DNA from: Frankiales bacterium
GTDB lineage: Bacteria; Actinomycetota; Actinomycetes; Mycobacteriales; SCTD01
Assembly (NCBI GenBank): GCA_025965755.1
Contig: JAOPWI010000026.1
Coordinates: 1 to 17,540 of the forward strand
Direction of reading: 5' to 3'
Length of the DNA stretch: 17,540 nucleotides
Of the stretch, positions 8,134-15,594 are shown in pieces (the first letter of the stretch is position 1; every line of letters starts with the position of its first letter). A program made the position numbers and the translations under genes. The notes under the pieces are model-generated. The model was given only the letters and a program-made list of their open reading frames with translations. It searched no databases and was not told where the DNA came from.

Positions 8134-8156
8134 AGCGGGCCCTGTGAGGGCCCGCT
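8134..8156 (-). promoter_or_regulatory. Perfect 9-bp hairpin in the leader of the binding-protein gene
   Basis: AGCGGGCCC at 8134-8142 and GGGCCCGCT at 8148-8156 form a perfect stem with a 5-nt loop. It lies 8 nt upstream of the AGAGGAG ribosome site of the gene starting at 8111. It could be an operator, a 5' stabilising stem or an attenuator. It could not be the esterase terminator alone unless transcription read about 200 nt past that gene. Confidence 0.5.
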
Positions 8157-8161
8157 GGCGG

Positions 8162-8225
8162 ACCGTACCCCAGCAGAACGACGCGCATGTGCACGCTTCT
8201 GCGGCATTGCTGCACCACTCGTGCA
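8162..8225 (-). promoter_or_regulatory. Candidate promoter/operator region of the first ABC operon
   Basis: This stretch is less GC-rich than its surroundings. On the minus strand it holds TACGGT (8162-8167), a TANNNT-type -10 that would start transcription near the leader hairpin. Upstream of it are a GTGCAC palindrome (8189-8194) and a dyad TGCAC-CACTC-GTGCA (8211-8225). No clear TTGACA-like -35 is found at the right distance. Confidence 0.3.
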
Positions 8226-8279
8226 ACGGTCCGGACCGGATCCGGGCCCACCCCCGCCCGAGCCCGGGAGCACGGCGCC

Positions 8280-8304
8280 GGCCCCGGAGGGCGGCGCCGG
8301 GGCC
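8280..8304 (-). terminator. Possible terminator stem downstream of the esterase gene
   Basis: GGCCCCGG at 8280-8287 pairs with CCGGGGCC at 8297-8304 across a 9-nt loop, about 55 nt past the esterase stop. The surrounding 100 nt are full of GGCGCC and GCCCGGGC repeats, so several alternative pairings exist. No T-run follows. Confidence 0.35.
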
Positions 8305-8347
8305 ACCGGAGCCCGGGCACCGGCGCCCCGGCGAACTCGCCTGACCG

Positions 8348-8375
8348 GGTGCTGCGCGGCTACCCGCGCAGCACC
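8348..8375 (-). terminator. 12-bp hairpin spanning the esterase stop codon
   Basis: Bases 8348-8359 pair perfectly with 8364-8375 around a 4-nt loop (core GTGCTGCGCGG/CCGCGCAGCAC). The TAG stop of the esterase (8360-8362) lies in the loop itself. It is probably the first element of transcription termination or a 3' end protecting stem. Confidence 0.5.
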
Positions 8376-9298
8376 GCGGCGAACAGCGCGCAGCCGTCGT
8401 CGATGGCGGCCTGGGCGCCGGGCGAGATGTTGCCCATGTCGAAGAAGCCGTGGATCATCCCGTCGTAGCGCCGGACCTCGACCGGCACGCCGGCGGCACG
8501 CAGGGCGTCGGCGTAGACCTCGCCCTCGTCGCGGAGCGGGTCGTACTCCGCCGTCACGACCACGGCCGGCGGCAGGCCGGCCAGCGAGCTGTGCTGCAGG
8601 GGCGACAGCCGCGGGTCGCTGTTGTTGGCCGGGTCAGCGCTGTAGTGGTTGAAGAACCACTCCATCGTCTCGGTCTCGAGCATGTAGCCCTTGCCGTTCT
8701 CGGCCCGCGACGGGTAGTCGCCGCCGGCGTCCACCGACGGGTAGATCAGGAACTGCCCGACCAGCGCCGGGCCGCCACTGTCGCGCAGCTGCTGCGCGAC
8801 GACCGCCGACAGGTTGCCGCCCGCGCTGTCGCCCGCGACGGCCAGCCGGCCGTCGCCCTCGAGCTCGGCGGCATGCTCGGCGATCCAGCGGGTGGCCGCG
8901 ACGACGTCGTGGGCCGCGGCCGGGAACGGCGCCTCGGGCGCCAGCCGGTAGTCGACCGCCACGACCACCGCGGAACAGCCGCGGCAGATGTTGCGCGCCA
9001 TGTTGTCGTGGGTCTCGAGGTCCCCGATGACGAAGCCGCCACCGTGGAAGAACGCGACGACCGGGAACGGCCCGTCGCCCTCGGGACGGTAGACGCGGGC
9101 CCTCAGCTCACCCTCGGCGCCGGCGACCGTGATCTCGCGGGTCTCGCGGACCGGCACGACGTGCTCGGGCGCGCGCATGCCCGCGGTCATGCCCAGGTAG
9201 GCCTGGCGGCCGTCGTCCGGGCTGCCCTGGTGGAGGGGCGGCGCCTCCATGGTGGCCAGCATGTCGAGAACGGCGGCGATGTGCGGGTCGACCGGCAC
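8360..9298 (-). CDS. Alpha/beta-hydrolase esterase, hormone-sensitive lipase family
   Basis: A 312-residue cytoplasmic carboxylesterase (bacterial family IV). The oxyanion-hole motif HGGGF is at 85-89, and the nucleophile elbow GDSAGG has S158. The catalytic Asp is D253 in EYDPLRDEG and the catalytic His is H283 in MIHGFF. A cap-forming N-terminal helix region occupies residues 1-50. All catalytic residues are intact, so it should hydrolyse short- to medium-chain esters, possibly lactones. The start is the GTG at 9298, with GAAGGAGA about 8 nt ahead. It is the last gene of the minus-strand series, 39 nt after the TetR gene, which suggests co-transcription with that regulator and the upstream aldehyde dehydrogenase. 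Its natural ester substrate is not deducible. Confidence 0.9.
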   Translation of the reverse strand: MPVDPHIAAVLDMLATMEAPPLHQGSPDDGRQAYLGMTAGMRAPEHVVPVRETREITVAGAEGELRARVYRPEGDGPFPVVAFFHGGGFVIGDLETHDNMARNICRGCSAVVVAVDYRLAPEAPFPAAAHDVVAATRWIAEHAAELEGDGRLAVAGDSAGGNLSAVVAQQLRDSGGPALVGQFLIYPSVDAGGDYPSRAENGKGYMLETETMEWFFNHYSADPANNSDPRLSPLQHSSLAGLPPAVVVTAEYDPLRDEGEVYADALRAAGVPVEVRRYDGMIHGFFDMGNISPGAQAAIDDGCALFAAVLRG

Positions 9299-9337
9299 GG
9301 GATGTGTCTCCTTCGGAAGGGGGGGTGGTACGGGGGG

Positions 9338-9934
9338 TCAGGTCCGGCTGCCCTCGATGAGTGCCGACTGCAGGCGGTCGGCGGCGGCGAGGTCGGGGGT
9401 GCGGGAGGCGAGCACATCGGCGTAGAGAAAGGCCTCACCGAGCCGGACGAGGGCGAAGGCCAGGGCGTCGGCGTCGATGAGCGGCTCGAACTCCAGCTCG
9501 TCCTGGTCCTGGCGCAGGACCTGCGCGATGGCGTTGCGGATGTTGGTCTGGACGCGCCCGCGCGGGTCGGTCAGGACGCGGATCGTCAGCACCGGCTCGT
9601 CGTCGAGCAGCTTGCGCAGGCCCTCCGACCGGTAGACGAGCTGGTTCAGGTTGCGCATGGCGCCCGGGGTGACCAGGCCGCCGGGGCGGCGGTCCTCCCG
9701 CGCCCGGGACAGGGCCAGCTCCCAGGTGCGCTCGGTGAGCAGCCACAGCGCGTCGCCGAGCAGCGCCTCCCGTCCGCCGACGTGGCGGAACAAGGTGACC
9801 CGCGAGACGCCCAGGTGCGCGGCCATGCCCTGCATGTCCAGGCGGCGCCCGTCCAGCACCCACTGAGCCGCGCAGTCGACGGCGCGCTCGAGCAGGGTGG
9901 GCCCTGGCTCGGCGGTGGACGGGCTGGCGGACAC
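9338..9934 (-). CDS. TetR-family transcriptional regulator (possibly QsdR-like)
   Basis: A 198-residue DNA-binding regulator. Residues about 13-58 form the TetR N-terminal domain. Its helix-turn-helix covers MQGMAAHLGVSRVTLFRHVG (34-53), followed by GREALLGDALWLL. The all-helical C-terminal part (about 85-195) would hold the ligand pocket and dimer interface. The LFRHVGGREALLGDALWLLTE stretch reminds me of the QsdR subgroup known from Rhodococcus lactone-degradation loci, but this is recall and not a search. The GTG start at 9934 has GGAG 5 nt upstream. It sits between the aldehyde dehydrogenase and the esterase in the same orientation, so it probably represses the operon it belongs to in response to a pathway compound. 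Confidence 0.85.
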   Translation of the reverse strand: MSASPSTAEPGPTLLERAVDCAAQWVLDGRRLDMQGMAAHLGVSRVTLFRHVGGREALLGDALWLLTERTWELALSRAREDRRPGGLVTPGAMRNLNQLVYRSEGLRKLLDDEPVLTIRVLTDPRGRVQTNIRNAIAQVLRQDQDELEFEPLIDADALAFALVRLGEAFLYADVLASRTPDLAAADRLQSALIEGSRT

Positions 9935-9994
9935 GGGTCTCCAGGAAGAGGGTCACGCCCACCGCCGGCAACGCTGGCGGCGGCGGACGGACGG

Positions 9995-11491
9995 CTAGAC
10001 GGCGCCGGGTGCGCCGGCCACGGGCGGCGGCTGCGAGCCGCCCAGGACGCTGTCGACGATGGCCTGGGCGGCCGCGCCGTACGGGGGAAGGAAGGAGTCG
10101 ATCAGGTCGCCGGTCCCCCGCACGACGACGCCGCGCGGGTTGGAGAACTCCCGGAAACCCTCGATGCCGTGGTGGCGGCCGCTGCCGCTCTGGCCGATGC
10201 CGCCGAAGCCGAGCGAGGGCAGGGCGCCCTGGCTGGCGCAGACGTTGACGCAGGCTCCGCCGGAGGTCGTGCGCTGGAGCACGCGCTCGGCCTGCGCCTC
10301 GTCCTTGCTGAACACGTAGAGGCCCAGCGGCCGCTCGCCGGCGTTGATCTGCGCGATCGCCTCGTCGAGGTCGTCGTACGGCACGACCGGCAGGATCGGC
10401 CCGAAGATCTCCTCCTGCATGATCCGCAAGTCCGCCGGCGGGTCGATGACCAGGGTCAGCGGCAGCCGCCGGGTGGCCGGGTCACCGTCGCCACCGAGCT
10501 GGACCACGCGGACGCCGGCGTCCCGCGCCTGCGCGACCAGGTCGACGATCCGGTCGTGGTGCCGCTCGGTGATGATGCCGGCGCAGTCGCCGGAGGACGC
10601 GTAGCCCGGCAGCTGCCCGTCCACGTACGCCGTGGCGTGCTCGACGAAGGCGTCGAGCTGGTCGCGGGGCACCATCGCGTAGTCGACCGAGATGCACATC
10701 TGGCCGTTCTTGATGAGCTTGGTCCCGACGACGGTCCTGACGCTCTGGGCGTCGACGCTGTCGGCGGCCAGGACCGCGGGGCACTTGCCGCCGAGCTCGA
10801 GGGTGACGGGCACCAGGTTCTCGGCTGCCGCGCGCGCGATCTCCCGGCCGATGGCCGGGCTGCCGGTGTAGAGCAGGTGGTCCCAGCGCAGCGTCGGGAA
10901 CTCCTTGGCCAGCGTCAGCCCGCCGACCGAGACCGCCACGCGGTCCTCGCCGAACGTCTCGCCGATCATGCGCGCGAGCAGCTCGGCGCAGGCCGGCGTG
11001 TAGTCCGACGGCTTGATGATGACCCGGTTGCCGGCGGCGAGCATCTCGACCAGCGGGCCGACCGAGAGGTCGAAGGGGACGTTCCAGGGGACGATGTTGC
11101 CGATGACGCCCTTGGCCTGGTAGCGCACGGCCGCCCGCGCGGTGCCGTAGAAGGCCGGATCGGCGAAGCGCTCCTCGTCGGCCATCCAGGTGTCGAGCTG
11201 CTCGAGGGCGTACGCGGCGCGCCCCGCGACGCCGAGGATCTCGACCAGGTCGGTGAACAGCTCCGGGTGGACCGCGAAGTCGGCGCTCATGGCCGCCCGG
11301 ATCTCGTCCCGGTGGCCCAGCAGCATGCCGGCGAGGGCCATCAGGTGACCCTTGCGCTCCTCGGCGCTCGGGTAGGGGTCGGCGAGGAACGCCGTGCGCT
11401 GGAGGGCGTGCAGCCGGTGCAGGTCGGCGATCGCGGGACCGTCGTCCACGTCGGAGTGGCTGGGCGGGGTGACGAGCGTGGTCGTGGTCAC
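9995..11491 (-). CDS. NAD(P)-dependent aldehyde dehydrogenase, class 3 / coniferyl-aldehyde-dehydrogenase-like
   Basis: This 498-residue enzyme oxidises an aldehyde to the acid. Family features in order: GVIGNIVPWNVPF with N137 of the oxyanion site, KPSDYTP (160-166) for cofactor binding, TGSPAIG (209-215), general base E232 in LELGGKCP, catalytic C266 in NGQMCISVDY, and EEIFGPILPVVPYDDLDEA. The LYTGSPAIG form (not FTGST) and the GQMC catalytic motif place it with class 3/coniferyl aldehyde dehydrogenases and not with betaine- or succinate-semialdehyde enzymes. There is a C-terminal extension (RGTGDLIDSFLPPYG and on) typical of that branch. The GTG start at 11491 has GGAGG about 5 nt ahead; the longer open frame upstream runs through an intergenic hairpin and is not coding. 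A lignin-type aromatic aldehyde is possible, as are terpenoid or alkyl aldehydes. Confidence 0.9.
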   Translation of the reverse strand: MTTTTLVTPPSHSDVDDGPAIADLHRLHALQRTAFLADPYPSAEERKGHLMALAGMLLGHRDEIRAAMSADFAVHPELFTDLVEILGVAGRAAYALEQLDTWMADEERFADPAFYGTARAAVRYQAKGVIGNIVPWNVPFDLSVGPLVEMLAAGNRVIIKPSDYTPACAELLARMIGETFGEDRVAVSVGGLTLAKEFPTLRWDHLLYTGSPAIGREIARAAAENLVPVTLELGGKCPAVLAADSVDAQSVRTVVGTKLIKNGQMCISVDYAMVPRDQLDAFVEHATAYVDGQLPGYASSGDCAGIITERHHDRIVDLVAQARDAGVRVVQLGGDGDPATRRLPLTLVIDPPADLRIMQEEIFGPILPVVPYDDLDEAIAQINAGERPLGLYVFSKDEAQAERVLQRTTSGGACVNVCASQGALPSLGFGGIGQSGSGRHHGIEGFREFSNPRGVVVRGTGDLIDSFLPPYGAAAQAIVDSVLGGSQPPPVAGAPGAV

Positions 11492-11512
11492 GGAACCTCC
11501 AGAGGAAGGGGC

Positions 11513-11546
11513 CGCCGCTGCCGGGCCCGCAGGCCCGGCAGCGGCG
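11513..11546 (-). terminator. 15-bp hairpin between permease and aldehyde dehydrogenase genes
   Basis: Bases 11513-11527 pair perfectly with 11532-11546 around a 4-nt loop CGCA (core CCGCTGCCGGGCC/GGCCCGGCAGCGG). It starts 8 nt after the permease stop and ends about 22 nt before the dehydrogenase start. With no T-tract it may be a partial terminator or an mRNA processing/stabilising stem that sets different levels for transport and enzyme genes. Confidence 0.6.
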
Positions 11547-11553
11547 AGGGGGT

Positions 11554-12630
11554 CTAGCTGGCGCCGGCTCGGCGTCGCCCGATCACGGTCGACAGCGCCA
11601 CCGCGGCGACCAGAGCCGCGCCGGTGAAGAAGTCGGTGATCCACTGGCTGACGTCGTTGAGGTTCAGCCCGGACAGGGCGAACGCGACGAAGAACACCGC
11701 GAGCAGGGTGCCCACGACGTTGAACCGGCCGGGCCGGATCGCGGTCGCGCCGAGGAACGCGGCGGCCAGCGCCGGCAGGGTCAGGATCTGACCGCCGACC
11801 TGCGGGTTGGCGTTGCCGTTGCGGGCCACCAGCAGCACGCCGGCGATGGCACTGATCACCGCGCTGAGCACGAAGCTCAGCATCACCAGGCGGCGGACGT
11901 CGAGACCGACGAGCCGGGCCGCGGTGGGGTTGGAGCCGATCGAGTGCAGGTAGCGCCCGAACGGCGTGTGACCCAGCAGGTAGTAGACGACGATCGCGAC
12001 CACCGCCAGCGCGTACAGGATCATCGGGATGCCGAGGAAGTTGTCCGCGCCCAGGGCCCCCAGCGTTCTGTCGCCGATGATGATGGTGTCACCATTGGTG
12101 TACAGCGTGATCAGACCGGCGATCACGCTGGCCATGCCCAGTGTCGTGATGAACGCGTTCACGCCGACGTAGGCGACCAGATAGCCGTTGAGCAGCCCGA
12201 CCGCGAGGCCGATGGCCACGGCGAGGACCACGGCCACCGCCAGGGAGTACTCGAAGCGGGTGAGCGCTGCGGCCGTCGACAACGCCGTGAGCCCGGCGAC
12301 GGACCCGACCGTGAGGTCGAACTGGCCGCAGACCAGCGGCACGATCGCCGCCAGCGCGAGCACCCCCGGCACCGAGTAGGTCCCCAGCACGCTGCGGAGG
12401 TTGGCTCCGCTGCGGAACGTCGCCGGGCGGTCCCAGAAGCTGGCGAAGATGAAGAACATCAACAGGAACAGGATGAGCAGGCCGTACTGCTCGAGCAGCG
12501 GCGTGACCCGCGACCACAGGGTCCGCGCGGGAGCCGTGCGCGGCCCTGCGTCCGGGCCGAGCCCGCTGCTGGCGACCGCGACCTCGGTCTCGTCCGTGGA
12601 GGCGCCTGCGGAGGTGTGGGCGGTGGTCAT
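11554..12630 (-). CDS. Sugar-type ABC permease (RbsC/BPD_transp_2 family)
   Basis: A 358-residue permease with a hydrophilic N-terminal tail of about 45 residues and about eight to ten membrane helices. Family landmarks are VPGVLALAAIVPLVCGQFDLTVGS (the RbsC-type conserved helix and loop, here QFDLTVGS where many have GIDLSVG), AYVGVNAFITTLGM, HTPFGRYLHSIGSNPTAARLVGLDV (the loop that contacts the ATPase) and ALAAAFLGATAIRPGRFNVVGT. It should form the homodimeric channel of the importer. The ATG start overlaps the ATPase stop in an ATGA arrangement, so translation is coupled. The ligand is not fixed by the permease: this family carries pentoses, autoinducers, purines and other small molecules. 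Confidence 0.9.
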   Translation of the reverse strand: MTTAHTSAGASTDETEVAVASSGLGPDAGPRTAPARTLWSRVTPLLEQYGLLILFLLMFFIFASFWDRPATFRSGANLRSVLGTYSVPGVLALAAIVPLVCGQFDLTVGSVAGLTALSTAAALTRFEYSLAVAVVLAVAIGLAVGLLNGYLVAYVGVNAFITTLGMASVIAGLITLYTNGDTIIIGDRTLGALGADNFLGIPMILYALAVVAIVVYYLLGHTPFGRYLHSIGSNPTAARLVGLDVRRLVMLSFVLSAVISAIAGVLLVARNGNANPQVGGQILTLPALAAAFLGATAIRPGRFNVVGTLLAVFFVAFALSGLNLNDVSQWITDFFTGAALVAAVALSTVIGRRRAGAS

Positions 12631-14198
12631 GAGGCGGCGACCTTCCGGGTCGTGTCACCCGCCGACGCGAACGCCAGCTCGGTGAGGCGGTGGGGCTCGA
12701 TGTGGGGGGCAGCGACCTGCGCCACCACGCGGCCGTGGGCGAGGACGATGACGCGGTCAGCCACCCGGGACAGCTCCTCGAAGTCGGAGGTCACGACGAT
12801 CACCGAGGTGCCCTCCTCGACCGCGCGACGGACGGCGCCGTAGATCTCGGCCCGGGCGTTGACGTCGACGCCCTGGGTGGGCTCGTCGAGCAGCAGCAGC
12901 TTGGGGCGGCGGCGCAGCCAGCGCGCCAGGACCACCTTCTGCTGGTTGCCCCCCGACAGCGTGCCGAAGGGCTGCTGGTCGGAGTGGGCCTTGACCATGT
13001 AGTCGGTGATCGACCTGCGGGCGTCCACGCCCTCGGCGCCGTGGCGGTGCCGCAGGCCGCGCCAGTAGTGCCTGACCTGGCTGGCCGACACGTTCTCGCG
13101 CAGGCTCATGTCCAGGAACGCCGCCTCGGCCGCCCGGTCCTCCGGGATGTAGGCGATGCCGGCGTCCATGGCCTGCTCGACGCCCTTGAAGCGGACCGGC
13201 TGGCCGTCCAGCAGCACCTGCCCGGCCGCCAGGGGGTAGGCGCCGAACAGCGCCTTGAGCAGCTCGGTGCGCCCGGACCCCAGGAGCCCGGCGATGCCCA
13301 GGACCTCGCCCTTGCGCAGGGTGAAGTCCACGCCGCGCAGCGGTCCCGCGACCAGGCCGCGGACCTCGAGCGCCGCCTCCTCGCTCTCCACCGGGGGCAT
13401 CTCGGGAAAGACCCGGTCCAGGGCCCGGCCGACGATGAGCTCGACCAGGTCCATCTCGTTCTTGCCCTCGGTGTCGATGGTGGCGACGTGGCGCCCGTCG
13501 CGCAGCACGCTGACGCGGTCGGAGATGGCGATGACCTCGTCGAGCCGGTGCGTGACGAAGATGATCGTCTGACCGGCGGCGGCGTAGCGGCGCAGCGCGG
13601 TCAGCAGGACGTCGACCTCGGACGCCGGCAGCGAGGCGGTCGGCTCGTCGAGCACCAGGACGCCGTCGTGGCCGCCCTCCTGGTCCTGCAGCGCCCGGGC
13701 GATGGCCACCATGGTGCGGTCGGCCGGGCGCAGCAGGCCGACCGGCATGTCCGGCGTGGCCTGGATCTGGAACCGCTCGAGCAGCTCGGCGGTGCGCCGC
13801 TTGAGCGCCCTCCACTTGATGGAGCCGATCCCGGTGGTCTCGAAGCCCCGGCCGATGGCCATGTTCTCCGCGACCGTCATGGTGGGAAAGACGCCGGGGT
13901 TCTGGTGCACGAAGTGCAGTCCGGCCTGCCGCGCCCACTGCGGCGAGGTCTTGTCGGAGTGCGCGCTCGCCGTGCCCACCGTGATCTCGCCGCCCGGGTC
14001 GCCGTGGTAGACGCCGGCAAGCACCTTGATCAGGGTCGACTTGCCCGAGCCGTTGCCCCCGAGGAGCGCGTGGATGTGCCCGGGCTGCACCTCGAGCGAC
14101 ACGTCGTCGAGGGCACGGGTGCCCGGAAAGGTCTTCGAGAGGGAGGTGACGCGCAGGGCAGGGGCGCTGCCCTGCGCGTCACCGTGGAGCTGTGCCAA
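12627..14198 (-). CDS. Double-domain sugar-type ABC ATPase (RbsA/MglA family)
   Basis: A 523-residue tandem ATPase. Domain 1 has Walker A GGNGSGKST (47-55), Walker B VLVLDEPTAS (about 180-189) and H217, but its signature region reads GLLRPADRTMVAIARAL (154-170), lacking LSGGQ. Domain 2 has the Arg-type P-loop GLLGSGRT (304-311), an intact signature LSGGNQQKVVLARWL (414-428) and LLLLDEPTQGVDV, with SDFEE in place of the switch-His segment. An Arg P-loop and missing His in domain 2 are normal for RbsA/MglA proteins. The start is a TTG at 14198, one base after the stop of the binding-protein gene; no ATG or GTG lies close by in frame. The gene is coupled at both ends, so it belongs to a three-gene transport unit. 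Confidence 0.92.
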   Translation of the reverse strand: MAQLHGDAQGSAPALRVTSLSKTFPGTRALDDVSLEVQPGHIHALLGGNGSGKSTLIKVLAGVYHGDPGGEITVGTASAHSDKTSPQWARQAGLHFVHQNPGVFPTMTVAENMAIGRGFETTGIGSIKWRALKRRTAELLERFQIQATPDMPVGLLRPADRTMVAIARALQDQEGGHDGVLVLDEPTASLPASEVDVLLTALRRYAAAGQTIIFVTHRLDEVIAISDRVSVLRDGRHVATIDTEGKNEMDLVELIVGRALDRVFPEMPPVESEEAALEVRGLVAGPLRGVDFTLRKGEVLGIAGLLGSGRTELLKALFGAYPLAAGQVLLDGQPVRFKGVEQAMDAGIAYIPEDRAAEAAFLDMSLRENVSASQVRHYWRGLRHRHGAEGVDARRSITDYMVKAHSDQQPFGTLSGGNQQKVVLARWLRRRPKLLLLDEPTQGVDVNARAEIYGAVRRAVEEGTSVIVVTSDFEELSRVADRVIVLAHGRVVAQVAAPHIEPHRLTELAFASAGDTTRKVAAS

Positions 14199-14199
14199 C

Positions 14200-15405
14200 T
14201 CAGACGCCCCAGGCCTTCTTGTAGACCGAGCGGAAGTCCGGGAAGTCGTTGAACTCGGTGCCGGCCTTCGGCGGCAGGCCGTGGTCCTTGTCGACCAGGG
14301 TCCAGCCCACGCCCGAGTCGACCGGCGCGGTGCCGTTGAAGGCGCTGTTCAGGCTGTCGATCGTGGCCCAGCCGACCCAGGCCGGCGGCGTGATGTTGAC
14401 GGTGTCGACCGCACCGGTGCGCACCAGGTCCAGCTCCGGCGCGAAGCCCTCACCGCCGATGACCATGACCTTGCCGGCCCGGCCGGCCTTCTGAATGCCG
14501 CTGACGATGCCGAGCAGCGTCGCGCCGGTGTACGGGCTCTTGACGACGTTGACGTCGGGGTTCTTCAACAGCTCGCCGGAGACCTTGGCCTCGAGCTTGG
14601 GGCCGAGCTCGGAGACCAGGAAGGTCGAGTAGACGATCTTGCCGCCACCCTTCTTGATGCCGCGCTGGAAGCCCTCGCTGGTGTAGTCGAGGATGCGGAA
14701 CTCCTCGTCGTTGAACTGCAGCACGTTGGCCTTGTCGCCGAACCGCGCGATGGCGGAGTCCGCCTGCAGCTCCGCGTACGTGCGGGTGAACTCGCCCGGG
14801 TCGCCCTTCGCGGAGGCGTAGAACGGGATGGCGTCGAAGTGCTTGGCGCCCTTGAACTTGGGGTCGTCGCAGTCGAAGGAGTAGCCGGCCGAGATCTTGA
14901 TGCCGGCGGCCCGGGCCTCCTCGAGCGGCTTGGCGACCAGCGGGCAGTCGATGGCCTGCAGCGAGATGGCGTCCGGCTTGGAGGCGATGGCCTGGCGCAC
15001 CAGACCCGGCCACAGCGCGGGGTTGCTCTGTCCGTCGAGCAGCTGGGTCTGCCAGCCCAGCGCCTTGGCCGCCTCCATCTGGCCGGCCAGGGGCACCGCC
15101 GTCGAGATGGAGTTCTGCCCGGAGGAGATGAAGATGACGCGCTTGCCCTTGGCAGCGGGTCGCGGGGTCGCGTCCGGCAGGGTGCTGGTGCCCGCGTAGC
15201 CCTTCTCGACGTTCGCCTGCGCCGCCGCCTTCGCGTCGCCGCCGGCCGCCGAGGCCGGGGCCGAGGCGCCGGTCGAGCCCTCGGTGCCGACCGCGGCGGG
15301 CGCCTCGGGGGCCGCGTCCTCGCCGCAGGCGGACAGCGTCAGCGCCGACAGGGCCAGCACGGTGGCTGCCGCGCGACGACGCGCGGAGGTGTGGATGGAC
15401 ATCAC
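14200..15405 (-). CDS. Sugar-type lipoprotein substrate-binding protein (Peripla_BP_4-like)
   Basis: A 401-residue extracytoplasmic binding protein. The N-terminus has several Arg residues, a hydrophobic stretch and the lipobox LSAC with C27. An Ala/Pro/Gly/Ser linker (about 30-65) follows. The mature fold starts at KRVIFISSGQNSISTAVPLAG (residues 88-108) and continues with QSNPALWPGLVRQAIASKPD, resembling the ribose/autoinducer-binding class. C154 and C179 are the other two cysteines seen in the N-terminal lobe and could pair. The GTG at 15405 directly precedes an ATG at 15402; AGGAG lies 8 nt from the GTG, so either codon may be used. It heads the operon. The neighbours (aldehyde dehydrogenase, esterase) argue that the ligand need not be a sugar. 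Confidence 0.9.
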   Translation of the reverse strand: MMSIHTSARRRAAATVLALSALTLSACGEDAAPEAPAAVGTEGSTGASAPASAAGGDAKAAAQANVEKGYAGTSTLPDATPRPAAKGKRVIFISSGQNSISTAVPLAGQMEAAKALGWQTQLLDGQSNPALWPGLVRQAIASKPDAISLQAIDCPLVAKPLEEARAAGIKISAGYSFDCDDPKFKGAKHFDAIPFYASAKGDPGEFTRTYAELQADSAIARFGDKANVLQFNDEEFRILDYTSEGFQRGIKKGGGKIVYSTFLVSELGPKLEAKVSGELLKNPDVNVVKSPYTGATLLGIVSGIQKAGRAGKVMVIGGEGFAPELDLVRTGAVDTVNITPPAWVGWATIDSLNSAFNGTAPVDSGVGWTLVDKDHGLPPKAGTEFNDFPDFRSVYKKAWGV

Positions 15406-15594
15406 GAAGAGAGCTCCTGGCTGTTGCAGGGACGGCCTGCGCGCCCGAGGCGGGCGGCAGGTCGAGACGAGGGGCGCGGAACGACGGACCGGGTGGCATC
15501 GCGCCTGACCGGTCCGGCCAGGTGGGCGACAGCCCGAAAGCGCACCCGGGAGTCGGGACGGGGCGTGACCGCCGCCTCCTCTCCGGGGTGACGC

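Noticed and set aside
8112..8306. Extra 65 residues at the N-terminus of the binding protein at 6951-8111
   Set aside because: They would put the signal peptide and lipobox in the interior of the protein; the GTG at 8111 has an AGAGGAG site and leads directly into a normal lipoprotein signal.
8450..11557. Plus-strand open frame of 1035 codons across the esterase, TetR and aldehyde dehydrogenase region
   Set aside because: It is antisense to three genes with intact catalytic and DNA-binding motifs, spans their intergenic gaps, and its product is low-complexity Arg/Gly/Asp/Val/His-rich with no fold features. Long antisense frames are expected at this GC content.
12690..15591. Plus-strand open frames of about 520 codons opposite the ABC ATPase and its binding protein
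   Set aside because: Their composition matches the complement of G/C-ending codons, and the minus-strand genes carry every expected ABC motif and lipobox.
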